Shown here: in pieces, positions 8,503 to 17,172 of the stretch
How positions within the stretch are numbered: the stretch's first letter is position 1
Layout of the letters: each line of letters opens with the position of its first letter
NCBI GenBank assembly: GCA_000824845.1
Contig: CCNC01000023.1
Location: forward strand, 1-64,000
Source of the DNA: Mesorhizobium sp. ORS 3359
GTDB taxonomy: Bacteria; Pseudomonadota; Alphaproteobacteria; Rhizobiales; Rhizobiaceae
Reading direction: 5' to 3'
DNA length: 64,000 nt
Position numbers and translations under genes: made by a program
The notes under the pieces: generated by a model
Told to the model about the DNA's origin: nothing
Databases searched by the model: none
What the model saw: the letters and a program-made list of their open reading frames with translations, nothing else

Positions 8503-9419
8503 TGAACCAGTTCCGCTTTTCCCGTCGCCCCGACATCGGCGAGAAGGTCAGCGTCTCGTTCGAGTTCTTTCCACCGAAGACCGACGAGATGGAAGCAAGG
8601 CTGTGGGATACGGTCACAAGGCTGGAGCCGCTCAAGCCGGAATTCGTCTCGGTGACCTATGGCGCCGGCGGCTCGACCCGCGAGCGCACGGCGCGCACCG
8701 TCAAGCGCATCCTCAACGAGACGACGCTGACGCCGGCGGCGCATATGACCTGCGTCGACGCCGCGCGCGATCAGGTCGACATGGTCATCCGCGAGTTCGT
8801 CGACTTCGGCGTCACCCGTTTCGTTGCGCTGCGCGGCGATCCGGCCGCAGGCGTCGGAACCGCTTATCGCCCGCATCCGGACGGCTACGCCAATGGCGCC
8901 GAGCTGGTTGGGGCGCTGAAGAGCGTCGGCGATTTCGACATCTCGGTCTCGGCCTATCCGGAAAAGCATCCGGAAAGCCCGGATTTCGCCACCGACATCG
9001 ATATGCTGAAGCGCAAGGTCGACAATGGCGCGACGCGGGCGATCACGCAGTTCTTCTTCGACAACGATCTCTACGAGCGCTATGTCGAGCGGGCGCGCCG
9101 CGCCGGCATCTATATCCCGATCGTGCCGGGCATCCTGCCGGTGCATAATTTCACGCAGGTCGCCAATTTCTCCTCGCGTTGCGGGGCGCTGGTGCCGGCA
9201 TGGCTGGCCGAGCGCTTCGAAGGGCTGGAGAACGACCCGCAGACGCATGCGCTGGTAGCTTCGGCCGTGGCGGCCGAGCAGGTGCTCGACCTCGTTGAGC
9301 GCGGCGTCGGCGACTTCCATTTCTACACGATGAACCGTGCCGACCTCGTCTTTGCCGTCTGCCACATGATCGGCATCCGCTCGCATGAGGCGGAGGCGAG
9401 CGGGTCGGCCGCGGCCTGA
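8502..9419 (+). CDS. metF: methylenetetrahydrofolate reductase
   Basis: A 305-aa TIM-barrel flavoprotein that reduces 5,10-methylene-THF to 5-methyl-THF for methionine synthesis. Visible family blocks are SFEFFPPKTDEME at residue 18, VSVTYGAGGSTRERT, the folate/FAD region FVALRGDPAAG and TRAITQFFFDNDLYERY. The length is normal. The start overlaps the SahR-like stop (TGATG) with GAGGGAAAC upstream, so the two genes are coupled. Confidence 0.95.
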   Translation: MNQFRFSRRPDIGEKVSVSFEFFPPKTDEMEARLWDTVTRLEPLKPEFVSVTYGAGGSTRERTARTVKRILNETTLTPAAHMTCVDAARDQVDMVIREFVDFGVTRFVALRGDPAAGVGTAYRPHPDGYANGAELVGALKSVGDFDISVSAYPEKHPESPDFATDIDMLKRKVDNGATRAITQFFFDNDLYERYVERARRAGIYIPIVPGILPVHNFTQVANFSSRCGALVPAWLAERFEGLENDPQTHALVASAVAAEQVLDLVERGVGDFHFYTMNRADLVFAVCHMIGIRSHEAEASGSAAA

Positions 9420-9434
9420 GGTCGGCGGAAATGG

Positions 9435-9462
9435 AAAAGGCCGGGTGGAAACCCGGCCTTTT
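9435..9462 (+). terminator. intrinsic terminator of sahR-metF
   Basis: A perfect 12-bp stem AAAAGGCCGGGT / ACCCGGCCTTTT with a GGAA tetraloop lies 15 bp after the metF stop. The stem ends in a T-run on the plus strand. Confidence 0.85.
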
Positions 9463-9510
9463 CGAACTGTCGGACTATTCTCGGTGCTTGGTCTTCCCGG
9501 CTTTGGCGGG

Positions 9511-9597
9511 TCAGGGAAGAACACCTATGATCAGGGCACCGATGAATGCGAATGCGGCACAAATCATCAAAGCGTTGATCGGCCTCGTCAGTCCCAT
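9511..9597 (-). CDS. 28-aa hydrophobic microprotein
   Basis: The frame encodes MGLTRPINALMICAAFAF and a further ten residues ending in GVLP. Residues 8-27 form one membrane-spanning helix. GGAGG lies seven bases upstream of the ATG. It sits alone in the metF-EamA interval on the minus strand. The function is unknown. The strong ribosome site and coherent helix support a real gene. An overlapping ATG five bases upstream gives only a four-codon frame. Confidence 0.6.
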   Translation of the reverse strand: MGLTRPINALMICAAFAFIGALIIGVLP

Positions 9598-9789
9598 GCC
9601 ATAGCCTCCTCTTCAGAGCTATGGCAGGAGTCTAGGGGCATTTGGGCCACAGGCAAGCGGAAAACGTGCTGCAATGCGACATGATTGTGGAATTTGCGAC
9701 CCGGATTTGCCGTTAGCCGTTGAAACTCTTCGGCAAAAGCCGGCTTCGCCGTTGTGAATAAATTGTGGCGGTGGTGTGGCATGACAGCG

Positions 9790-10710
9790 CTACCATTTGC
9801 CGAACAGCCGTCCGTCGATGGTGATGAGGCCCAATCCGATCAGCGTCATGCCGCCGATCTCGAACAGCGCCAGCCGCTCGCCGAGGAACAGGAAACCGAG
9901 CAACACCGCGCTGACCGGGACGATCAAGGTGACCAGCGAGGCATTGGTGGCGCCGGCCGAGGCGACGAGGTTGAAATAGAGGATATAGGCGAAGGCGGTG
10001 GACAAAAGCGCCAGGCCCAGCACCGCGGCCCAGACCGGCTGCGAGGCCGACAACAAGCCCGTCGGCCCATAGGCAATGAGCACGATGGGGATCATGATGA
10101 TGGTCGAGGCGGTCAGCTGCCCGGTGGCGATGACTGGCGATGGCACGCCCTTGAAGCGGCGCGCGATCATCAAGGCGATCGCATAGGATACCGAAGCGCC
10201 GATCAACGCGAATTTGGCCCAGACCGGCCCGCCGAGTCCGGCAACAAGGCCCGGACCGATCATCACCGCGGTGCCGGCGACACCGAGCGCGATGCCGGCC
10301 AGCTTGTTCCAGGACAGCTTCTCATCGGTGGTGAGCGCATTGGCCAGGATCAGCGTCCAGAACGGTGTGGTGGCGTTGAGCACGGAGGCGACGCCGGCGC
10401 CGAGCTTAGTCTGGCCGGCGAAGATCAGCGAGAAGGGCACGACATTGTTGGTGAGCGCCAGCAGGAAGAACAGGCCGGCATACGGGAAGGCGAGCCGGAA
10501 CGAGGGACCGCGGACCGCCAGATAGAGCTGAAGTGCGATGGCGGCGATGGCGACGCGGAACAGCACCAGCGCAAGCGGGTGGATCTCGGACACTGCAATG
10601 CGGGCAAAGAAGAACGAGCCGCCCCAGATTGCGCCGAGCAGGAGAAGCTGCCCCCAATCCTTGAGTGTCATCGGTCCGCGCGTCGGCGCGGCGGCGGCCG
10701 CAATCGACAT
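9790..10710 (-). CDS. EamA/DMT-family transporter
   Basis: A 306-aa membrane protein with about ten hydrophobic helices arranged as two EamA repeats. The first repeat starts near GAIWGGSFFFARIAV and the second near GASVSYAIALMIARR. Members export amino acids or metabolites, and the substrate is unknown. The ATG at 10710 (MSIAAAAAP) has GAGGAACAGG upstream and is preferred over an extension 17 codons longer. It diverges from the decarboxylase. Confidence 0.85.
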   Translation of the reverse strand: MSIAAAAAPTRGPMTLKDWGQLLLLGAIWGGSFFFARIAVSEIHPLALVLFRVAIAAIALQLYLAVRGPSFRLAFPYAGLFFLLALTNNVVPFSLIFAGQTKLGAGVASVLNATTPFWTLILANALTTDEKLSWNKLAGIALGVAGTAVMIGPGLVAGLGGPVWAKFALIGASVSYAIALMIARRFKGVPSPVIATGQLTASTIIMIPIVLIAYGPTGLLSASQPVWAAVLGLALLSTAFAYILYFNLVASAGATNASLVTLIVPVSAVLLGFLFLGERLALFEIGGMTLIGLGLITIDGRLFGKW

Positions 10711-10921
10711 GTCCTGTTCCTCCCCAGGCCGATCGCAATCTCGGCCTTCACACCTCACCAACCGATAATGCGTTCGCCGGCAAGGGCCACCCGAAACCTG
10801 ACTGGTGGTTTAGCGTTGGCAAAATGTGCAACCGGCCGCGTCGGGTCGCCAGACACAGAACTGTTTTCTTTGGCGGCTAGCTAGGATTAATTGTGCGCGC
10901 TCCAGCCCCGAGGATTCGTCC

Positions 10922-12142
10922 ATGCAGCGATTCGAAAATGCCCGCGATGCGGCACTGGCGCTTCGTCCCGACGATCCGGTCTATTGTTTCCGCCCGCAGG
11001 TGCTGAAGGCGGATGCCCTGCAGTTCATGGGCATGTTTCCCGGCAAGACAGCCTATGCGGTGAAGACCAATGGCGAGCAGATCGTGCTGAAGACATTGGT
11101 GGAAGCCGGTGTCAGCACCTTCGACGTCGCTTCGCCGGGAGAGTTCGCGGCCGTGCGCGCCGTCTCGGCGGATGCCGAGATGCTCTACATGCACCCGGTC
11201 AAGGCGCAGTCGGACATCAAGCTGGCGCTGGAGAAATACGGCATCCGGGTGATCTCGCTCGACCATGAGGACGAGATCACCAAGCTTACGCGCGTCGTGC
11301 GGGCGCTCGACATCGACCCGCGCGCCATCACCGTCTTCGTGCGCATCCAGACCAAGGGCCACGCGGCCTACGAATTGTCGAAGAAATTCGGCGCCGGGCC
11401 GGCCAACGCGGTCGAGCTTGCCGAGCGGCTGAACCGCACCGGCTACAAGGTCGGCCTCTGCTTCCATGTCGGCAGCCAGATCGAGGATCCAGACACCTAT
11501 GAGCGGGCGCTGGCCTCGGCCGACTGGGTGCGCAATCGCCTGACCTTCGACATCGCAGGACTCGATGTCGGCGGTGGCTTCCCCGCCGAATACGGTCACG
11601 ATCCCAACCGCAAGCAGGTCGAGATGCCCTCGCTCGGCCAGCTGATGTCGCGGCTTGCCGGCGACCTAAAAGAGTACCAGTTCGACCAGATGCCGCTGGT
11701 CGCCGAGCCCGGACGTGTGATCGTGGCGCGCTGCCTTTCCTTGATCGTGCGAGTGCTGCTGCGCAAGGGCAAGCGGCTCTACATCAATGACGGCATCTGG
11801 GCGTCGCTGTCGGATTCATGGACCGGCAAGATCACGCTGCCGGCCCGCTTCATCCCCGACCCAGCGATCCGCACGCGCAACGGCGACGAGAAAACCATCG
11901 TGCCGTTCAAGGTCTGCGGTGCGACCTGCGATTCCGTCGACATCCTGTCACGCCCGTTCTGGTTGCCGGAAACCGTCGACACCGGCGACTGGATCGAGAT
12001 CGGCCATATCGGCGCCTACTCGCTGTCGCTGAGGACCCGCTTCAACGGATTTTATCCGGACACTTTCGTCGAGGTAGTGACGCCGTTCGACGAGGGCGAT
12101 GCGCCGCAAGGCTTTGCCAGCCTGGAGACGATGGCGGATTAG
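10922..12142 (+). CDS. type III PLP-dependent decarboxylase (ornithine/lysine/diaminopimelate family)
   Basis: A 406-aa alanine-racemase-fold decarboxylase. The PLP lysine is in AYAVKTN near residue 42. The HVGSQ block, the glycine loop DVGGGFPAEYG and EPGR are all present, as are the C-terminal CGATCDSVD cysteine motif and a GAYSLSLRTRFNGF segment. The family includes eukaryote-type ornithine decarboxylase for putrescine synthesis; this form most resembles bacterial ODC-like enzymes. GAGGA lies six bases before the ATG. Confidence 0.85.
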   Translation: MQRFENARDAALALRPDDPVYCFRPQVLKADALQFMGMFPGKTAYAVKTNGEQIVLKTLVEAGVSTFDVASPGEFAAVRAVSADAEMLYMHPVKAQSDIKLALEKYGIRVISLDHEDEITKLTRVVRALDIDPRAITVFVRIQTKGHAAYELSKKFGAGPANAVELAERLNRTGYKVGLCFHVGSQIEDPDTYERALASADWVRNRLTFDIAGLDVGGGFPAEYGHDPNRKQVEMPSLGQLMSRLAGDLKEYQFDQMPLVAEPGRVIVARCLSLIVRVLLRKGKRLYINDGIWASLSDSWTGKITLPARFIPDPAIRTRNGDEKTIVPFKVCGATCDSVDILSRPFWLPETVDTGDWIEIGHIGAYSLSLRTRFNGFYPDTFVEVVTPFDEGDAPQGFASLETMAD

Positions 12143-12160
12143 AGAGGCGCCGGCGGCGGA

Positions 12161-12544
12161 CTACCAGCCTATCATTTTCACGAAGGCGTCGAATTTCTCG
12201 ATGCCGGATGATGCGGGATATCGCCTGGTAAATTCAGCCGGCTTAAAGGGCTTTGAACGGTAGTCGAACTCCCATTCACGCTCGGCGAAGTGATAGTCGA
12301 CTCGCAGATTTTCGCGGTTGAGTTCGATGGGATTGTTCACGCTTATAACCAGCGTGTGCATCGATGTGAGGGCGTGGAATCTGCCTTGCGCATATACGGA
12401 ACGTATGTGCCGAACCAGGTCGACCATCGGCTGCTGATCGAACGCCGTCTCCGTGAGAGAGGTATAGAACTCCTCGATCTCGCCCCAAGGCTTCGCCGAG
12501 GCGGTAAGCGGGGTGTAGCTGTTCTTTGGATCGAAACGGCTCAT
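12161..12544 (-). CDS. hypothetical protein
   Basis: A 127-aa soluble protein rich in aromatic and charged residues, with no recognised motif. It is predicted from a clean frame with GGGGCGG before the ATG. It lies 22 bp upstream of the transglycosylase stop on the same strand, so it may be read from its own promoter or from the shared region. Confidence 0.55.
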   Translation of the reverse strand: MSRFDPKNSYTPLTASAKPWGEIEEFYTSLTETAFDQQPMVDLVRHIRSVYAQGRFHALTSMHTLVISVNNPIELNRENLRVDYHFAEREWEFDYRSKPFKPAEFTRRYPASSGIEKFDAFVKMIGW

Positions 12545-12566
12545 TTACCGCCCCCGATTCTGAAGC

Positions 12567-13745
12567 CTAAAGCTTGGCCAAAAGCTCCGGCGTCGGCCAG
12601 CCATCCACCGGTAGGCCAAGCCGCATCTGCTCCTTGCGGATCGCTTCGCGCGTGTTGGTGCCCAGGATGCCGTCGACCGTGCCGACATCGTAACCCTTGG
12701 CTTCGAGCTTGGTCTGCAGCGCCTTCATCTGGTCGCCGCTCAGGCCTTGCTCGGGCGTGCGCGGGTCGAATGGCGGCGCGCCGGCAAACCGCGTCGCCAT
12801 GACGGCGGCGGTGAGCGCATAGGTGAAGGACTGGTTCCATTCCAGATAAACGTCGAAATTCTCATAGGTCAGGAAGGCGGGACCCTTGCGGCCCATCGGC
12901 AGCGCCAGGCCGGCTTTCAGGCCGTTGTCGATGAGCGGGTTACCGTTGGGCTCGGTGACGCCCCACTCAGCCCACTGCGACAGCGGCAGCTTGTTGGTGC
13001 GACCGGTCTGGTCCCATGGCATGTCGTCGGGAACGCGCACTTCCTGGACCCAGGGCTGGTCGCGCTTCCAGCCGCGGGACTGGATCTTGCTGGCGGTCGT
13101 CATGATGACGTCCGGCACGCTGTTCCTGAGGTCAATTTTGCCGTCGCCGTCGCCGTCGACGCCGTGCGCCAGATAGTCGGTCGGCAGGATCTGCGTCTGG
13201 CCGATCTCGCCGGCCCAGGCGCCCTTGACGTCGGCCGGCAACACGCCGCGGTCGATGAGCGTCAAAAGCGGCACCAGTTGCTGCCGGAAGAGCTGAGGCC
13301 GTCGGCAATCATGCGAAAGCGTGACCAGCGCATTCAGCGTATGGAAGTCACCCTGCACGGCGCCGAAGTCGGTCTCCAGCCCCCAGAAGGCGGTGATGAC
13401 GGCCGGCTGGACGCCGAACTGCTTGTCGGCGCGGTCGAAGATTTCGGCATATTTCTTCAGATTGGCCGCGCCCTGCTTCACGCGGTAGGCGGAGATCATG
13501 CGGTTGGAGAACTCGACGAAGGTCTGGGTGAAGACGCCCTGGGCGCGGTCGCGCGCCAGCGCTCGCTCGTCGATGGTGGCGTCCTCCAGCGCGTCGAGCC
13601 CGGTTTCGCCGACGCCGGCCGCCTTGGCTTCGGCTGCAACACCCTGCTTCCAGGTCTCGAAATCGCCGCCGCATTCCTGCGCCGCCGCGGGCAGTGCAAA
13701 CGCGCCGACAAAAAGCGCCGCCAGGATTTCAACCCGCAATCGCAT
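12567..13745 (-). CDS. lytic murein transglycosylase with peptidoglycan-binding domain (MltB-like)
   Basis: A 392-aa secreted protein. Residues 1-22 are a signal peptide ending ALPAAA. The central SLT_2/MltB-type domain contains the catalytic glutamate in GLETDFG and the GEIGQTQILPTDYL block. Residues about 330-392 are a PG_binding_1 repeat (ALQTKLEAKGYDVGTVDG). Such enzymes cleave the MurNAc-GlcNAc bond forming 1,6-anhydroMurNAc. The start at 13745 has GGAAAG upstream; a 26-codon longer frame lacks a signal peptide. Confidence 0.88.
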   Translation of the reverse strand: MRLRVEILAALFVGAFALPAAAQECGGDFETWKQGVAAEAKAAGVGETGLDALEDATIDERALARDRAQGVFTQTFVEFSNRMISAYRVKQGAANLKKYAEIFDRADKQFGVQPAVITAFWGLETDFGAVQGDFHTLNALVTLSHDCRRPQLFRQQLVPLLTLIDRGVLPADVKGAWAGEIGQTQILPTDYLAHGVDGDGDGKIDLRNSVPDVIMTTASKIQSRGWKRDQPWVQEVRVPDDMPWDQTGRTNKLPLSQWAEWGVTEPNGNPLIDNGLKAGLALPMGRKGPAFLTYENFDVYLEWNQSFTYALTAAVMATRFAGAPPFDPRTPEQGLSGDQMKALQTKLEAKGYDVGTVDGILGTNTREAIRKEQMRLGLPVDGWPTPELLAKL

Positions 13746-13929
13746 CGCTTTCCTTTCGAGACCGGCGCATGACCTGATCGTGATCCCGGGTCGGGACCGC
13801 ACAGGCGCATGCGAGGATTTCAAAGCCCAGGAGCCGCGCCAGGCACTCGCGCGTGTGCGCCGCTCCGGATTACCAGCGGTTGCATGTTTCGCCGCCCGCC
13901 GTGTCGAAAAGCAGGCGGGAAGGCCGATG

Positions 13930-14721
13930 TCAACGGGTGTTCTGCCGCAGCCACTTCTTCCAGGCGGCTTCCGAGCCGTTGAAGACGTTGATGTCGGACT
14001 TGCCGGTCATGCCGGGCACGATGCCGGTGCCGGTGTACTGCCAGAAGGTAAAGGGATGGCTGCCGTATTTCTCACGCGGGTGCCCTGCGACCGAGCGCAG
14101 CCAGTAGGGGTAGCCGCGGAACGTCGCCAATTGATTGTCGTCGAAGAAGTCGACCGAGGTGTAGATGATCGGCTTCTTGCCGTAGTGACGCTCGACCATC
14201 TGTAGAAAGACGGTCATTTCACTGCGCACGGTGGCCGGATCGGGGCGCAGCCTGCAGGTCGGCGATTTCGGGTTCCATTCCATGTCGAGCACCGGCGGCA
14301 TGGCCGACGGGTCATTTGGGACATTGGCGATGAACCAGCGCGCCTGGGCTTCCGCCGGCGTGCAGAAATAGAAGAAATGATAGGCCGCGCGCGGAATCCC
14401 GGCTGCCCTGGTGCGTGCCCAGTGCTCATTGAAATTTTCGTCGAAGCGGTCGCCGCCTTCGGTCGCCTTGATGAAGGCGAAGGAGATGCCGCTGGCCCTG
14501 ACGGTGGGCCAGTCGACCGAGGTCTGGTATTTGGAGACATCGGTGCCGTGGATGGCGTAGGTCCATGGCGCGCCGCTGTCCCATTCATGCGGCTTGGAGT
14601 CCTCGAATTTGGGCGCGCGAACGGCAACCGCCTGCGAAGACGGCGACAACGGCGAAAGGTCGTCGACGGTCGAGCAGGCGCAGAGCAGCGTCAGCATCAG
14701 GATGGCCGCGAGACGGCGCAT
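13930..14721 (-). CDS. GH25 lysozyme-like lipoprotein
   Basis: A 263-aa protein with a lipoprotein signal (MLTLLCAC, cysteine at 16) and a glycoside hydrolase 25 barrel. The DVSKYQ start of the barrel, FIKATEGGDRFDENF, YHFFYF and the catalytic DMEW are all visible. The WQYTGTG motif near the end is also typical. It is predicted to cut peptidoglycan from the inner face of the outer membrane. It follows the transglycosylase locus on the same strand, 184 bp away. Confidence 0.85.
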   Translation of the reverse strand: MRRLAAILMLTLLCACSTVDDLSPLSPSSQAVAVRAPKFEDSKPHEWDSGAPWTYAIHGTDVSKYQTSVDWPTVRASGISFAFIKATEGGDRFDENFNEHWARTRAAGIPRAAYHFFYFCTPAEAQARWFIANVPNDPSAMPPVLDMEWNPKSPTCRLRPDPATVRSEMTVFLQMVERHYGKKPIIYTSVDFFDDNQLATFRGYPYWLRSVAGHPREKYGSHPFTFWQYTGTGIVPGMTGKSDINVFNGSEAAWKKWLRQNTR

Positions 14722-14835
14722 GATATTCCCCGAGCCGGGTTCAGCCGGCCGCTGATGGGTCCTCTACTGATGGTGGTCGCTTACGCAGGCCCCCTCCGGA
14801 CGATCGCCCCACAGGACCGTCCTTGTCTCATTTGT

Positions 14836-14888
14836 TTGTCCATGTCGTTGCCCCAAAACCGCTGCGCATTTTTGGGCGACATGGACAA
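14836..14888. repeat. long palindromic intergenic element
   Basis: An outer 12-bp perfect inverted repeat (TTGTCCATGTCG / CGACATGGACAA) encloses an inner CCCAAAA / TTTTGGG stem. It lies in the 293-bp gap between the divergent GH25 and serine-hydrolase genes. The form matches the palindromic extragenic elements common in rhizobial genomes. The rest of this gap holds nothing I recognise. Confidence 0.6.
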
Positions 14889-15014
14889 GTTGATCGCCCA
14901 ACATGGTTGATAATCCATTGACGGCGCTCGACTACGCCGGTGATTTTGCGGAAGCAATGGCGGCAAATCGATGACATAAATCTTGCCGGCGAATCCAAAA
15001 AAGGCGGGGGAAAG

Positions 15015-16397
15015 ATGCGGGCTGTCGCGAAGTTCATCAAGTGGCTGCTTGGCCTTGTGATCCTGGCGGTGGCAGCACTCTTCGCCTGGCTCTATTTCGC
15101 GCCGCCGGAACTGATCCGGGTTGGTGCCGGCTATTCGGCCAAGATCGTCTGCTCGAACGTCTTCATCGCCGGCCGCGACGTTAACCAGGTTCTGGCCGTC
15201 GACGTGCAGGCGCCGGGCCATCCGCTGCTCAGGCTGATGAAAATCTCCGTCGACAAGGAAAGGGGACTTGTCTCCGCCGGCCTGCTCTGGTTGCTGGGCA
15301 GGAGCGTCGCGGTCGAGCGCGACGGCGTCGGCTGCGCCTCGGTTCCCGATGGCAACACCGGCAAGGCGCGACAGACGTCGCTGCGCGCGGCGGCTTCCGC
15401 ACCGGCGCAGGCGGACGCGCTTTGGCCCGATGGCGAGCGCGTGGATGCGTCACAAAATCCCGAGATCGCGAAAATCGTCGACGACTCGGCCATGGCCGGA
15501 CCCGGCATGCGCGCCATCGTGGTGGTGAAGAACGGCCGTGTCGTCGCCGAGCGTTATGGCGACGGCTTCTCGGCCAAGACGCCGCTGCTCGGCTGGTCCA
15601 TGACCAAGACGGTCAATGCCGCGATCGTCGGCACGCTGGTCAAGGACGGCAAAATGGCGATCGACAACAAGGGTCTGTTCAAGGCGTGGAAGGCCGATGG
15701 CCGCGCAGCCATCAGCGTTGCCGACATGATGGCGATGTCGAGCGGGCTGGAATTCAACGAGGATTATGGCGATGTCGCCGACGTGACGCGCATGCTCTAT
15801 CTCGAGCCGGACATGGCCGGCTTCGCCGAGGCCAAGCCGCTGACCGGCGAGGTCGGAAAGGTGTTTTCCTATTCGAGCGGCACGGCGGTAATGCTGTCGC
15901 GGCTATGGCAGGACGCGATCGGCGACAAGGCCAAGGCGCTGGCCTGGCCGCGCACGGCGCTTTTCGAGCCGCTCGGCATGCACAGCGCGGTGCTCGAGAC
16001 CGACGAGCAGGGCACTTTCGTCGGCTCGTCCTATCTCTACGCCACCGCGCATGACTGGGCGCGCTTCGGCCAGTTCCTGCTGCAGGGCGGAACCTGGAAC
16101 GGCAACCAGATCCTGCCTGCCGGTTTCGTCGACTGGATGCGCGAGCCGGCGCCGGCGTCGAAGGTCTACGGCAAAGGCCAGCTCTGGATCGAAGGCCCGG
16201 GCGACGAAGACAAGCCCGGCGCCGGTGCTGCCGCCGGCCTGCCCAAGGACACCTACTGGATGGAAGGCCATGACGGCCAGACGGTCGCGATCATTCCGTC
16301 GGAGCAGCTGGTGCTGGTGCGGCTTGGGCTGACGCCGGCCAAGCTAGGCTACCGGCCGCAGACCATGGTGGGAGCGCTGGTGAAGGCGCTGCACTAG
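15015..16397 (+). CDS. beta-lactamase-family serine hydrolase, membrane anchored
   Basis: A 460-aa protein with one N-terminal transmembrane helix (residues 7-28) and a class C beta-lactamase/esterase domain. The nucleophile motif is SMTK (S195, K198) and the tyrosine motif is YSSG. The MEGHDGQ segment occupies the KTG-box position. Relatives act as esterases, D-aminopeptidases or 6-aminohexanoate hydrolases; the substrate here is unknown. GGGGGAAAG precedes the ATG; the longer frame from 14940 is not supported. Confidence 0.82.
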   Translation: MRAVAKFIKWLLGLVILAVAALFAWLYFAPPELIRVGAGYSAKIVCSNVFIAGRDVNQVLAVDVQAPGHPLLRLMKISVDKERGLVSAGLLWLLGRSVAVERDGVGCASVPDGNTGKARQTSLRAAASAPAQADALWPDGERVDASQNPEIAKIVDDSAMAGPGMRAIVVVKNGRVVAERYGDGFSAKTPLLGWSMTKTVNAAIVGTLVKDGKMAIDNKGLFKAWKADGRAAISVADMMAMSSGLEFNEDYGDVADVTRMLYLEPDMAGFAEAKPLTGEVGKVFSYSSGTAVMLSRLWQDAIGDKAKALAWPRTALFEPLGMHSAVLETDEQGTFVGSSYLYATAHDWARFGQFLLQGGTWNGNQILPAGFVDWMREPAPASKVYGKGQLWIEGPGDEDKPGAGAAAGLPKDTYWMEGHDGQTVAIIPSEQLVLVRLGLTPAKLGYRPQTMVGALVKALH

Positions 16398-16398
16398 T

Positions 16399-16492
16399 GC
16401 GTTTCACCGTTTCATAGAAACGGCGAAACGCCCTATCTATTTGTTTTGCGCAATTCCGGACGGAAAACCGCTCACACTTTTCCTGGAATTGC
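16399..16492. repeat. two-palindrome intergenic mosaic element (RIME-like)
   Basis: The palindrome GCGTTTC...GAAACGC (16399-16431) is followed by a second one, GCAATTCC...GGAATTGC (16450-16492), with an internal GGAAAA/TTTTCC match. Tandem palindromes of this form are typical of the repeated intergenic elements of rhizobia. The element lies between the serine-hydrolase and btaB stops and could also act as a terminator. Confidence 0.65.
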
Positions 16493-16506
16493 TCTGGTAG
16501 CGCTTG

Positions 16507-17172
16507 CTATTTGGAGGATCCGATCACGCCGAGCCAGGCATAGCCGCGATAAAGCGTTCTGAAACGGAAGGTTGCGCCGGTGCGCTGCGATTCCGATTCA
16601 AGCACGTCGCGCAGCGAGGCGCGCGGCGAAACATGGAATTTCCGCAGCCAGCCGCGCAGCATCGTTCGGAACCAGCGTGGCAGGCCTTCCTGCTGGCCGA
16701 AATCGACGACATGCAGCGAGCCGCCAGGGGCGAGCGCGGCAAGCGCGGCCGATACGGTCTTTTCCCACCCGGGTATCATGGACAGCGAATAGGACACGAA
16801 GACGCGGTCGAAATGCTCGATGCCGAACAACGCCTTGGCGTCGAAATCGGTGGCGTCGCCCCGCGCCAGACTGACCTTGCCGGACAGACCTTCGCGCGCG
16901 ATGGCGGCATTGGCTGTCTCCAACATCTCGGCCGAGATATCGAGGCCGAAGAAGCAAGCGTCGGGATAGCGTCGGGCGGCGAGCACGATGTTGCGGCCAG
17001 TGCCGCAGCCGAGCTCCAGCACCGTGCCGCCTTGCGGCACATCCAACCCGTCGATCAGCCGGTCGCGGCCGAGCAGGTAGTATTTGCGGGTCAGGTCGTA
17101 GATGTGGCGCTGCCAGCGGTAGACGCCATCCATCAGTTCGGCATGGCTGGCCGGCAGCTCCGTCGTGCTCAT
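16507..17172 (-). CDS. btaB: diacylglyceryl-homoserine N-methyltransferase
   Basis: A 221-aa class I SAM methyltransferase with VLELGCGTGRN near residue 50 and the opening MDGVYRWQRHIYDLTRKYY characteristic of BtaB. It trimethylates diacylglyceryl homoserine to the betaine lipid DGTS. The start overlaps the btaA stop by four bases (ATGA), so translation is coupled. A frame 31 codons longer would run into btaA and is rejected. Confidence 0.92.
   Translation of the reverse strand: MSTTELPASHAELMDGVYRWQRHIYDLTRKYYLLGRDRLIDGLDVPQGGTVLELGCGTGRNIVLAARRYPDACFFGLDISAEMLETANAAIAREGLSGKVSLARGDATDFDAKALFGIEHFDRVFVSYSLSMIPGWEKTVSAALAALAPGGSLHVVDFGQQEGLPRWFRTMLRGWLRKFHVSPRASLRDVLESESQRTGATFRFRTLYRGYAWLGVIGSSK

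Noticed and set aside
14781..15221. 146-aa minus-strand frame before the serine hydrolase
   Set aside because: It overlaps the palindromic element and the start of a motif-supported gene, and has no ribosome site or homology.
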